This document shows positions 17,401-24,780 of a stretch of 64,000 nucleotides of DNA, in pieces (the first letter of the stretch is position 1; each line of letters starts with the position of its first letter). Below the pieces are notes generated by a model. The model was not told the DNA's origin, did not search any database, and saw only the letters and a program-made list of their open reading frames with translations. The translations under genes were made by a program, and so were the position numbers. The stretch comes from Bin5 sp965218625 (GTDB lineage: Bacteria; Chloroflexota; Anaerolineae; Caldilineales; Caldilineaceae), in the NCBI GenBank assembly GCA_965218625.1, contig CBDCLG010000017.1, positions 310,001 through 374,000 on the forward strand, read 5' to 3'.

Positions 17401-18507
17401 GCTTTCGAGCAGCGGCGCGGCTGCGGGCGCGAAGAGGCCGCCGTTGTAGGGCGGCAGGCCGATCGACGGGTCGCCCGCGTCGACCTGGCGGCAGAGCGTG
17501 CTTATGTGGTCGTAGTACTTGGTGGCGAAGGAGGAGAAGACATCGGCGGCGGCCATGCGTTGGGCGATATCGTCGCGCACCGTCTTGCGCAGGCCGTAGT
17601 CGTCGTAGCGGCTGTCGTTGACCGGCAGCAGGTCGCGGTCCTCGGCGTAGAGCAGAAAGAGCAGGCGGTAGAGGAAGATCAGGGCGGCCTGCCGGACATC
17701 GGCCAGCTCTGCGCCGCTGCCGTCGGCGAGCGCGCGCACCAGGGCCGGGTAGACCGCTTCGAAGACAGTGCCGGAGAGATCGTTTGCGACCTGTTCTTCG
17801 TTGCGCAGGCCTTCGGCGATGGCGTCTTCGAGGAAGCTGGTCTGCGCGCCGCGGCGCGGGCTGTAGGAGGCGCGGCCGAAGAGCAGGCGGAAGGTGCGGA
17901 TGGCGCGGATGGCGCGGCCGTCGTCGGCCTTGGCGGCGGCTGCAAGGTCGGCTTCGTAGTAGCCGCTGGCGCGCGGGCGGGCGCGGCGGTCATAGAGGCG
18001 CCAGGTGCGGCCGTTGGTGAGGATACCCCAGCGGATGCGCCCGTCCGAGTTGATGTCCGCCGTCGCCAGGTAGCGCAGGATTTGCGCGTGCGGCGAGCCG
18101 GTCTTGCCCTGCTCCTCTTTGTCGCGCGCGTCGAGCGGCGCCCCGAACCGTTTGCTCTCGGCGACGGCGAGGGCATCGACGTAACGGTCCGGTCTCGGCT
18201 TGGCCGAGGCGTGCGCTTTCGACTCGGCGTCGCCGAACAGGAGGAAGTCGGGGATGTCTTCGTTGCTGTCGCTGCCCTGCTGCGGCAGGTGGTCGCCCCA
18301 GCCGAGCAGTTCGAGCAGCGGGCGGATCAGCTCCTGCTCGGTCGAGGCCTCGTTGATCGAGTGAAAGGCGGCCGCGTTGTCGAGCAGGGCGAGCGCCTGG
18401 GCGCGAAAGGAGTCAAGCTGTGAGGATTCGGACTCGGATTCCAGCCAGGCTTCGGTTTGGCAGATGCCGTCTTCGAGAAAGTAGCTGGTGAAAAGTTGGC
18501 CGGGCAT
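14434..18507 (-). CDS. Type IIG restriction-modification enzyme (Eco57I-like methylase)
   Basis: A 1357-residue single-chain enzyme predicted to methylate adenine and cleave DNA. The N-terminal region (about 60-125) has a PD-(D/E)XK-like nuclease core, with PDFLLF and ALAVAESKRFGAPL giving the E-x-K pair near residue 117. The methyltransferase domain has motif I (VLDPAMGSGHFLVTAV, ~residue 500) and the catalytic motif IV NPPW (AVIGNPPWDRIKLQEVEW, ~804). The remainder includes the target-recognition region (GNRWKKGDALYLPLYEGKMV) and a helical tail. No separate specificity or restriction subunit lies nearby, as expected for type IIG. The distal 63 codons are duplicated at 10835-11025, so the locus has been rearranged. 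Confidence 0.85.
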   Translation of the reverse strand: MPGQLFTSYFLEDGICQTEAWLESESESSQLDSFRAQALALLDNAAAFHSINEASTEQELIRPLLELLGWGDHLPQQGSDSNEDIPDFLLFGDAESKAHASAKPRPDRYVDALAVAESKRFGAPLDARDKEEQGKTGSPHAQILRYLATADINSDGRIRWGILTNGRTWRLYDRRARPRASGYYEADLAAAAKADDGRAIRAIRTFRLLFGRASYSPRRGAQTSFLEDAIAEGLRNEEQVANDLSGTVFEAVYPALVRALADGSGAELADVRQAALIFLYRLLFLLYAEDRDLLPVNDSRYDDYGLRKTVRDDIAQRMAAADVFSSFATKYYDHISTLCRQVDAGDPSIGLPPYNGGLFAPAAAPLLESNRLSDLVLAPIVYDLSHASSDGGRRYVNYRDMTVQQLGSIYERLLEREPLRAEDGEIVVRPNSYARKDSGSFYTPQPLVDLIVERTLGPLIVERRRRFERHAALLKSSSRDKAARAAQLRRYDPAQAVLELKVLDPAMGSGHFLVTAVDYLSDAIAELVESVPASVPWLDGLYLSPLVDRVETVRREILERARAADWVVDEAQLSDQAIIRRMVLKRCIYGVDKNPLTVELAKVSLWLHSFTVGAPLSFLDHHLRCGDSLIGLRVHDATEEMKRLGKMYSPSAIQAAENATGGMQRIEEMSDADISEVEESASLFHEVEKTTAELRSLLDTLCGVNWLAAGMKKKARGAFEAPLVGAFALGEEEAFALLTDGPDRVAAADPLRQRTFWPAFSQMWRSARQIAGRERFLHWQVAFPGVWQGWQDDRPKGGFDAVIGNPPWDRIKLQEVEWFATRSPELALAPTAAARRRGIKELRDDGDPLAAQFDAAKLRADRLGQLIRACGHYPLLGGGDINLYSLFVERSMRLIKPDGIVGLLTPSGIYADKTAARFFKSVSTSGRVGGLFDFENRRLGTNLPPFFPDVDSRFKFCAFIFGGEERGFDQTDCAFFLHDTAAIQDGERCFPLAAADFARVNPNTGTAPVFRSRRDADITRRIYECHPVLVDRSGVEEVRAWPVRYHSMFHMTNDSHLFRTAAQLDADGFYPVQGNRWKKGDALYLPLYEGKMVQAFDHRAASIVINPENLNRPAQPRNATLGEHSNPHWLPDPQFWVNTDSFHWGWPLEWLAGFKEITAATNYRTMIAALFPRAAFGNKTPVFLPLEGVADEATERYKKSAPILAANLNSFVFDFVARQKIHGQTLNLYIVEQLPVIAPADYDRTFGHTSARELVRDHVLRLTYTAHDMAPFARDLGYDGPPFIWNDEERRHLRARLDALYFHLYGLSKEDAAYILDTFPIVRRRDEAAFGTYRTKEMVLAYYNALAAGDTDVEVAV

Positions 18508-18836
18508 TGGTTATGGTCTGTGGCGGGGTCGAGTTTCTGCCGTAGTGTACCCGCGCGGGGGCGGTTGTGCCAGTTTGAGGCGGCCGGCGGCGGTGTTCCG
18601 GCAGGGCCGGATGCAACGTTGGGATTCGGCGTCTCGCAGTGTCCGGTGGGGGTTGCAAAGGATTTGCGGGGATGGTCAGTCAGGGGCCGCGGCGCACGCG
18701 AGGGTCGCGGTCGACCGATCGTGTCGACCAGATTGCGAAGGTGCGCGCCGCTCTAGGCCAGGGATAGGCGGCTGGGTCGGCGTATTCCGGGAAGGATAAC
18801 CAGTAACAAACGCTGGTCAAGGGTTTGCCATCCCAC
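18508..18836. other. Intergenic region, no gene seen
   Basis: GC-rich DNA between the divergent restriction-modification gene and the small gene at 18914. It should hold the promoter of the restriction gene on the minus strand, but I found no clear -10/-35 pair for it. No repeat or RNA gene is recognised. Confidence 0.4.
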
Positions 18837-18865
18837 TTGACATTCGAGCCAGATCACACTAGAAT
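18837..18865 (+). promoter_or_regulatory. Sigma-70-type promoter for the 18914 gene
   Basis: A perfect -35 hexamer TTGACA (18837-18842), a 17-base spacer and TAGAAT (18860-18865, five of six matches to consensus) lie about 48 bases before ATG 18914. It is the strongest housekeeping-type promoter sequence seen in the window and marks the change from GC-rich to AT-rich DNA. Confidence 0.7.
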
Positions 18866-18913
18866 GTAGCCTTCTTTATTGAATAGCCTAAGAAAAAAGA
18901 GAGTGTTGGTGAA

Positions 18914-19321
18914 ATGGAAGATCTAATCCCGTTAGGAGCAGGCTTAGTTACGATAATGAGTGGCATTGGCGCATTTTTTACCAAATTTTCTCCGTTTATT
19001 ATAGTGAAGCGTAGCACCTACAGAAATTTTCTTTTGTCACGCGACAACAGCAAGTTAGAGTCTATCGAAACGCCAGACGGAAGAAAGTGGATCTGGAGAA
19101 GAGAGACAAACGAAGTCAACATCAGCAAGCACGGCGTTTCATTTGCTGATATTGTAGAGGCACGAATTGAGTCTACACGCCCGGCAGGACTTACGCCAAG
19201 TGAACTAAAAACGTCTTATATGACATTTCGAGGAATTTCTATGTATTGCTGCACATACTACGAGGGCGAAGGATACAATCGTGTGTTTGAGCTCCTTCCT
19301 CCTCCGACTAAACGAAAATAG
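18914..19321 (+). CDS. Membrane-anchored protein with a BrnT-like domain
   Basis: A 135-residue protein. Residues 5-31 form a hydrophobic, probably membrane-spanning segment (LGAGLVTIMSGIGAFFTKF). Residues 57-130 follow the layout of BrnT-type toxins: W61, then N69-I-S-K72-H73-G-V-S-F77 matching the family's N-x-x-K-H-G-V-S-F core, and a later strand pair with SMYCCTYYEG and a basic end. BrnT proteins are ribonucleases of type II toxin-antitoxin pairs. Here the C-terminal Arg/Ser-Ala-Arg motif is weak and no BrnA-like antitoxin gene follows, so toxicity is doubtful. The gene is AT-rich and has its own strong promoter. The family assignment is an inference from the motif. Confidence 0.5.
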   Translation: MEDLIPLGAGLVTIMSGIGAFFTKFSPFIIVKRSTYRNFLLSRDNSKLESIETPDGRKWIWRRETNEVNISKHGVSFADIVEARIESTRPAGLTPSELKTSYMTFRGISMYCCTYYEGEGYNRVFELLPPPTKRK

Positions 19322-19457
19322 AGAAAACGTCTATGCTTGTCTTCATTTCTCACGCCACATTACAGAGTATAACCGTCAGGTTTTGGCCGTCACGCCGGTC
19401 GCTTTCGGCTTGGCTACTAAAGTATACAATCGCCAATGGAAAGGGGGTTTTCTGGCA

Positions 19458-20097
19458 TTAACGCAGTTCCGTTCCGTAGTCCAGGGCAAAGTCAAGGTCT
19501 TCAAATGGATAGGTAGCCGCAGTAATCTGCCCATCCTGCAGGCCAAGCCGGTGTATGTAGAGGGTTCTGTCATCCACAGCGGAAAAGGCGTCGCGAGCGG
19601 CGACCATGCATTCCTCACTACGGGTTGTCGCGAAGACCTGCACATCGAATTCTCTTGAGAGCCAGTTCAACTCTTCCCATACGTTTTTGAGGACGCTATG
19701 ATGCAGGCCATTTTCCACTTCGTCGATAAGTATGATTCCCCTGCGGGCTTCGCGGAATGCGAGAGCCATTGACAGCAATCTACCCACTCCATCACCCAAA
19801 AAGCCGATTGGAACAGGGCGGCTTAGTCCAACATCGGCGTATACCATCGGAGCAGGCAAGGCTGCGATTGTCAATAGTCGTACGATTCGAGGATCGACCC
19901 TCCTCAGACATTTTGCAAGGCGGTCGGCATACCCCTCTAGTTCGGCATTTCCGAAACGCCTGACATCCTCTTCGGGGTCCGTTCGTTGGCGGGCGCTGAG
20001 GAAAATATTGGGACTTATATACATAGCTAAACAAGCATGATTTATTTGTGTATCACTATTTGATGGAAATTGAGATCCTCTCAATCGTCTGAATCTA
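19458..20097 (-). pseudogene. AAA ATPase, 5'-truncated
   Basis: The frame (open to 20198) encodes the C-terminal half of an SMC/RecF-like AAA ATPase: a probable signature region GFLGDGVGRLLSMALAFREA, the Walker B/Glu motif GIILIDEVENGLHHSV and the switch segment DVQVFATTRSEECMVAA. The Walker A loop and the first ~200 residues expected of this overcoding-nuclease-like family are missing. Homology-like sequence fades at about 20060-20100, where a chaperonin gene also lacking its start begins on the other strand. The breakpoint has therefore removed the 5' ends of both genes. Its remaining part shows no stop codons, so the truncation is probably recent. Confidence 0.7.
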
Positions 20098-20115
20098 CGC
20101 AGCGAAGCCACGCGC

Positions 20116-21450
20116 ATGGTAACGGCCGGGACAGAGACCGTTCTTGTCCAGGAGGGTATTCGCAAGGCGGCCGCGGCGGCGGCAACGGCGTTGCGCAATA
20201 TGGCCCAACCGGTAAGCGGGCAGGAGGACCTGGCCGCGGTTGCCCGGACCGTAACCGGAAACGCCGATGTGGCCTGGGTGTTGGGCGAGATGTTTGACCT
20301 GCTGGGCCCTCACGCCTGCATAACGGTTGAAAATTATGTGGCTTCCTTCCTGGAGCGGGTCTACTATGAAGGCGGGCGCTGGCGGGGCCGGATCATTTCT
20401 CCTTATCTTATTACTGCGCCAACGCGCGGGCAGGCAGTTCAGAAAGAGTGCTCGATTGCCCTCTACGCCGGACATCTGCAGGAGGCGGAGGCGCTGGGCC
20501 CGCTGCTTGACGTTGCAGCCAGGCAGGAGCCGCCCCGTCTGCTGCTGGTGGCGCACCAGATCAGCGGCGAGGCTGTTAGCGGGCTGGTTGCAGCACACCA
20601 GGACGCCAAGAGCGAACTGAAAGTAACGGCTGCGGCCCTCAACATTGGGGGAGAAACGGGGCATCGCGAGCTGGACGATCTGGCTTTGTTGTCCGGGGCG
20701 ACCCTGCTGGGTGAGGACGTCGGGCGCCCGCTGGAATCGGTCAAGGTGGAGGACCTTGGCCGGGCCGGTCGGATCGAGGTCGACAAGGAGGCCCTGTTTG
20801 TGGTTGACGGCGGGGGCGATGAACGCGCGATTCGGGAGCGGATATCGGCCTGGCAGAGCCGGCTCGACAGCATGCCGGCTGATGACGAAGACCGTGACGA
20901 GTTACAGATGCGGCTGACGCGCCTATCGGGGAGCGCCGGGCAGCTTAAAGTTGGCGCCCCGACAAAGGCGGAGCGTGATGTGCTGCGCCAGAAGGCGGAA
21001 CAGGGGATCAAGGTCCTGGCGGCAACGATGGCCGAGGGGGTCCTGCCGGGCGGCGGAATTGCCTACGCGCGCGCGGCGGCACAGATCGACCCCGACCGGG
21101 CGGCCAGTCCTGATGAGCGGCTGGGCATGATCGCCATGAAGAACGCTCTGCCGGCGCCGTTTTTCCAGATTATCAGGAATGCCCATGGCAGCGCCGGTTC
21201 CGGGACGGACGGGGCGAGCGTAAAGGCTCCGGCGGTCATCCTCGAGCAGGTGCTGGAGGCGGGTGAAGAATACGTTTACGATGTTGTACGTGAAGATATT
21301 TGCGCTGGCCGGACGGCGGGGGTGATGGATGCAGCCGGAATTGCCAGGCGGGTGCTGGAGACGGCCGCCAGCGGAGCGATGATGGCGTTGAGTGTGGATG
21401 TCACTGTCTTGAAGAAGAGACCGGTAACCAATGTCAGCTATGAGCCTTGA
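20116..21450 (+). CDS. HSP60/chaperonin-like protein lacking its N-terminal equatorial segment
   Basis: A 444-residue group I-type chaperonin relative. It begins at a point equivalent to about residue 108 of GroEL: VTAGTETVLVQEGIRKAA aligns with the NPMDLKRGI region, then comes ALRNMAQPVSGQEDLAAVAR. The apical part has LGPHACITVENY, and the C-terminal equatorial part has AEGVLPGGGIAYARAA. The missing segment would contain the GDGTTTA ATP-binding loop, so this product could not hydrolyse ATP. Residues also diverge from true GroEL, marking a paralogue. Its start lies at a rearrangement junction with a truncated ATPase. It overlaps the next gene by 20 bases. Probably a broken gene, although the frame is intact. 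Confidence 0.7.
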   Translation: MVTAGTETVLVQEGIRKAAAAAATALRNMAQPVSGQEDLAAVARTVTGNADVAWVLGEMFDLLGPHACITVENYVASFLERVYYEGGRWRGRIISPYLITAPTRGQAVQKECSIALYAGHLQEAEALGPLLDVAARQEPPRLLLVAHQISGEAVSGLVAAHQDAKSELKVTAAALNIGGETGHRELDDLALLSGATLLGEDVGRPLESVKVEDLGRAGRIEVDKEALFVVDGGGDERAIRERISAWQSRLDSMPADDEDRDELQMRLTRLSGSAGQLKVGAPTKAERDVLRQKAEQGIKVLAATMAEGVLPGGGIAYARAAAQIDPDRAASPDERLGMIAMKNALPAPFFQIIRNAHGSAGSGTDGASVKAPAVILEQVLEAGEEYVYDVVREDICAGRTAGVMDAAGIARRVLETAASGAMMALSVDVTVLKKRPVTNVSYEP

Positions 21451-23413
21451 TCTGCGGCCTTCAGGTCGAATAGCCGGCGGAGGAACCGTCTTCAAGATTG
21501 CGGGCGCTGACGATTGGCTGTGGCTGGCCTCACCCGCCGGTATTTTTCATTTTGACGGCAGGGAGTGGCGGGCTGTGATGCGCGGCGTTCCGTTCTGGTG
21601 GGTCAACACGGTCGTGACTGCCGGGAGCTCCGTCTGGGCTGCCGGGCTGCCGAATGGCGTTGTGCGTTCTGCCGATGGCGGCCAGACCTGGGAGCGTTGT
21701 TGGGCTGAGCAGGCCGAGGCCCCGGTGATCAGCCTGACAGCTTCACCGAATTTTCGTCAGGACCGGGTCCTGCTGGCCGGAACGGATGGAGACGGCATCT
21801 TGCGCTCCACCGATGGGGGACGGCACTGGCAGCTATCCAATTTTGGATTGCGCGATTACGCGATTTTTGACCTGGCCGCGGCCCCGGTCTGGGAAAGATA
21901 CGAGTATGCCTTTGCCGTTACAGAGGGAAGCCTGTACCAGTCGCCGAACGGTGGTCGGGCCTGGCGTCGGGCCGACTTGGAGGACGGTGCCGCGCAACCC
22001 TCAATCCTGGCTGTCAGCCCGAATTTTGCGGCAGACCGGACCGTTTTTGCCGGTTGTGAAACGGGGGAGCTGCTGGTCTCAACCGATGCCGGCCGCTCCT
22101 ATCACCTGGCCGCAGCCGGCTCTGAGGCCATCACAGCCTTAACGTTTAGCGCGCAAGGGTCTCTGCTGCTCGGCACAACCGAGAGTATCTTTCGTATCGA
22201 AGGCAAAAAACTCAGGCCCAACACGGATTTGAGGGGGAACGGCCCTGCCCCTCAGCCCCTCCCAAGTCTGGCAGATCTCTCCGCCGCCAAGACCGGGGGA
22301 GGTGTTGAGAGGGGCGCCATTCAACCCCGCCAGGAGGCGATGCCCGACCTTGCAAGCAGTTCCCCAGCCGGGGGGCTTACGACCCCGTCAGAACAGGTCT
22401 CGTCCGTTTTGACCCTGAACGCTGTTGGAGGAAGCCTTTATGCCGGCCTGGCCGATGGTCTCTACCGGTCTGCTGACGATGGTCGGTCCTGGCAGTTTAT
22501 GCCAGGGTTGTCGGCGCGGCGCTTTGTGTGGCGCCTGACCCCGTCCCCTGATTTGTGGCTGGTTGGCGGACCGGAAGAGGGCGTCTGGCGCTCCAACCGT
22601 TGCCCTGGATCGGACGGCTCCACAGGAACCGGCAGCTGGCGGCCGATCTGGACCGATACCCCGGTCCTGGCCCTGGCCGCCAACGGGAACCGGATTTGGC
22701 TCAGTTCGGAGACAGGGGTGGCAACCTCAGCCGATGAAGGAACCTCCTGGCAATCCGTATTGACGGCCGGGACGCCGATAACCGCCCTGGCCGTCACGAA
22801 GAAGGCGGTCTGGGCAGGGAGCCACGATAGCCGGCTGTGGCATGCCGCTATAGACGCTTCCGCGGGCACCGGTTCGCCAGGGACCGGCGGGAACTGGCAG
22901 GCTGTGCCGCCGCCCTTTGCCGGAAGCCAGATGCTGGGGCTGTTTGCACGGGAAGAGGTCCTGCTTGCAGCCGTCTGGGCGATGGCCAACGGTTCGGCCG
23001 CCGGGAGCGGCACGATCACGTTGTGGCGGTCCGAAGACAGTGGGCAGAGCTGGTCGAACTGGTTCAGCCGGCCGTCGCGGCCGGTTGCCCCGCAGCTGGC
23101 CTTCTCAGATGGGGCCGGCCGCGAAGCCCTGATTGGCTTGGGCGTCGACCTGTACCGCTCTACGGCGAGCGGATGGCAGCGCCAGCGGGTCACCACCCCG
23201 GATGCGCCGATCACCGGCCTGCTGCCTTTGGCCGGCCAGACCCTGGTGTCCCTGACCGATCGACTCGTTGTCTCTGTCTCGGAGAGTGAATGGGAACCGG
23301 TTGAGACCGCCGTGAACGGACACCCGCTGGCCGCCTTAGGGCAAAGTGGAGAGCAGGTTGTTGTGGTTACGAGCGATGGACAGATATGGCAGGGGCGGGA
23401 CGAAACCATGTAA
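21431..23413 (+). CDS. BNR/Ycf48-type repeat protein
   Basis: A 660-residue beta-propeller-like protein made of repeated BNR/Asp-box units of the form RSADGGQTW, RSTDGGRHW, SPNGGRAW, SADDGRSW, RSEDSGQSW. Recurrent SPNF and FAGCETGELL strands lie between them. No signal peptide or membrane segment is visible, so it should be cytosolic or exported by an unusual route. The first ATG (21431) overlaps the chaperonin gene by 20 bases; ATG 21440 is a close alternative. The overlap implies cotranslation with the chaperonin-like protein, and both may once have served the same function. Proteins of this kind act as scaffolds or assembly factors; no enzyme motif is seen. Confidence 0.75.
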   Translation: MSAMSLDLRPSGRIAGGGTVFKIAGADDWLWLASPAGIFHFDGREWRAVMRGVPFWWVNTVVTAGSSVWAAGLPNGVVRSADGGQTWERCWAEQAEAPVISLTASPNFRQDRVLLAGTDGDGILRSTDGGRHWQLSNFGLRDYAIFDLAAAPVWERYEYAFAVTEGSLYQSPNGGRAWRRADLEDGAAQPSILAVSPNFAADRTVFAGCETGELLVSTDAGRSYHLAAAGSEAITALTFSAQGSLLLGTTESIFRIEGKKLRPNTDLRGNGPAPQPLPSLADLSAAKTGGGVERGAIQPRQEAMPDLASSSPAGGLTTPSEQVSSVLTLNAVGGSLYAGLADGLYRSADDGRSWQFMPGLSARRFVWRLTPSPDLWLVGGPEEGVWRSNRCPGSDGSTGTGSWRPIWTDTPVLALAANGNRIWLSSETGVATSADEGTSWQSVLTAGTPITALAVTKKAVWAGSHDSRLWHAAIDASAGTGSPGTGGNWQAVPPPFAGSQMLGLFAREEVLLAAVWAMANGSAAGSGTITLWRSEDSGQSWSNWFSRPSRPVAPQLAFSDGAGREALIGLGVDLYRSTASGWQRQRVTTPDAPITGLLPLAGQTLVSLTDRLVVSVSESEWEPVETAVNGHPLAALGQSGEQVVVVTSDGQIWQGRDETM

Positions 23414-23700
23414 CTGCCGGAACTCGGAACTCGCTTAACTGCCGGAAATCGGAGATCGGAACTCGGAACTCGAACGGCTTAACTGCCGGAACTCGGAACT
23501 CGGAACTCGAACGGCTTGACGGCCGGAACTCGAAACTCGGAACTCGAACGGCTTGACGGCCGGAAGTCGGAACTCGGAACTCGGAACTCGAACGGCTTAA
23601 CTGCCGGAACTCGGAACTCGGAACTCGAACGGCTTAACTGCCGGAACTCGGGAACTCGGAACTCGAACGGCTTGACGGCCGGATGACGAAGCCGGAAATC
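23414..23700. repeat. GGAACTC-type tandem repeat block
   Basis: About seven imperfect units of roughly 30-50 bases occur in tandem, each built from GGAACTCGGAACTCGAACGG followed by CTTAACTGCC or CTTGACGGCC. Units differ by insertion or loss of the 9-10 base GGAACTCG word and by point changes (GAAACTC, GAAGTC, GAAATC). The same family recurs at 35560-35745, 36126-36460 and 58347-58730, sometimes inverted. Spacers are not unique sequences, so this is not a CRISPR array. Confidence 0.85.
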
Positions 23701-23787
23701 GGACGGCTGGACGGCCGGAAGTCGGAGAGCGAAAGGAAAAGTAGGATAAGAGGTAAGCCGCTGTATTTATCGCCAAGGAGCGACGCT

Positions 23788-24780
23788 ATGAACGAAACGA
23801 ACGACACGAATGCAGGTGCAGCTGAACTTGACGCTGAGCACTGGCTGCAAGCGTATGAGCAGATGATCAGGATTCGCACTTTCGAGGAGGCGGCCAACGA
23901 ACTCTACACCAGCGCGCGTATGCCGGGCATCGCCCACCTGTACATAGGCGAGGAGGCGATCGCCGTGGGGTTGTGCGAAGCCTTGCGGCAGGATGATTAC
24001 ATCACCAGCACGCACCGCGGCCACGGCCACTGTCTGGCCAAGGGCGCCGAGCTGAACCGCATGTTTGCCGAGCTGTTGGGCAAGGAGGCCGGCTACTGTC
24101 GCGGCAAAGGCGGCTCGATGCATATCGCGGATCAGGAGACCGGCAATCTCGGCGCCAATGGCATCGTCGGCGGCAGCGCGGGCATCGCAACCGGCGCCGG
24201 CATGTCGATCAAGCTGCGCGGGACAGACCAGGTTTCGGTCTGCTTCTTCGGCGACGGCGCCCTGGGACAGGGCCTGTTGTACGAATCGATGAATATGGCC
24301 CAGCTCTGGAAGCTGCCGGTTATCTACGTCTGTGAGAACAATCAGTACGGCGAGTATACCCACAACTCCAAGACAGCGGCCGGCTCCATGGTCGGTCGGG
24401 CGACCGCGTTCGGAGTTCATGCGCAGGCGATAGACGGCCAGGACATCCGCACTGTGCATGCCAGCGCCCGCCTCGTCATCGAACGCGCGCGCAAGGGCGG
24501 CGGGCCGGCCTTCCTCGTCTGCGATACCTACCGCTTCCACGGGCATCATGTCGGCGATATCGACCGCCCCTACCGCACACGCGCAGAGGAGGCGGAGTGG
24601 GCCAAGCGGGACCCGGTGAAGCTGCTCGAGGCGTGGCTGGTAGAGAGCGAGCAGGCGGAAACGGAGGTCTTCGAACGCATTCAGCAGGACGTAAAGACGG
24701 CAGTTGACGACGCGGTGGCCTTCGCCCTCGAGGCGTCATTCCCCAGTGAAAGCGAGGTGGAGCGGCATGTCTACGCTTGA
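23788..24780 (+). CDS. TPP-dependent dehydrogenase E1 component, alpha subunit
   Basis: A 330-residue alpha subunit of a pyruvate/acetoin-type dehydrogenase. ATG 23788 has AAGGAG 7 bases upstream; an in-frame extension back to 23683 lies in repeat DNA and is rejected. Residues ~15-330 show the family order: MIRIRTFEEAANELY, GEEAIAVGLCEAL, STHRGHGHCLAKG, CRGKGGSMH, and the TPP/Mg motif GDGALGQGLLYESMNMA ending in CENNQYGEYT. It overlaps the beta-subunit gene by 14 bases. Predicted reaction: decarboxylation of a 2-oxo acid or cleavage of acetoin with transfer to lipoamide. The E2 and E3 genes are not present in the window. Cytoplasmic. Confidence 0.9.
   Translation: MNETNDTNAGAAELDAEHWLQAYEQMIRIRTFEEAANELYTSARMPGIAHLYIGEEAIAVGLCEALRQDDYITSTHRGHGHCLAKGAELNRMFAELLGKEAGYCRGKGGSMHIADQETGNLGANGIVGGSAGIATGAGMSIKLRGTDQVSVCFFGDGALGQGLLYESMNMAQLWKLPVIYVCENNQYGEYTHNSKTAAGSMVGRATAFGVHAQAIDGQDIRTVHASARLVIERARKGGGPAFLVCDTYRFHGHHVGDIDRPYRTRAEEAEWAKRDPVKLLEAWLVESEQAETEVFERIQQDVKTAVDDAVAFALEASFPSESEVERHVYA

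Noticed and set aside
15892..18423. Very long open frame opposite the type IIG gene (plus strand, 843 codons)
   Set aside because: It is a shadow of the high-GC codon pattern of the enzyme: Gly/Val/Ala-rich, no motif and no ribosome-binding site.
19281..19658. 125-codon plus-strand frame after the BrnT-like gene
   Set aside because: Its 3' two thirds lie opposite the conserved ATPase frame and show no motif.
23414..23700. CRISPR array
   Set aside because: Repeat words are nested and of variable length, spacers are not unique, and no cas genes are present.
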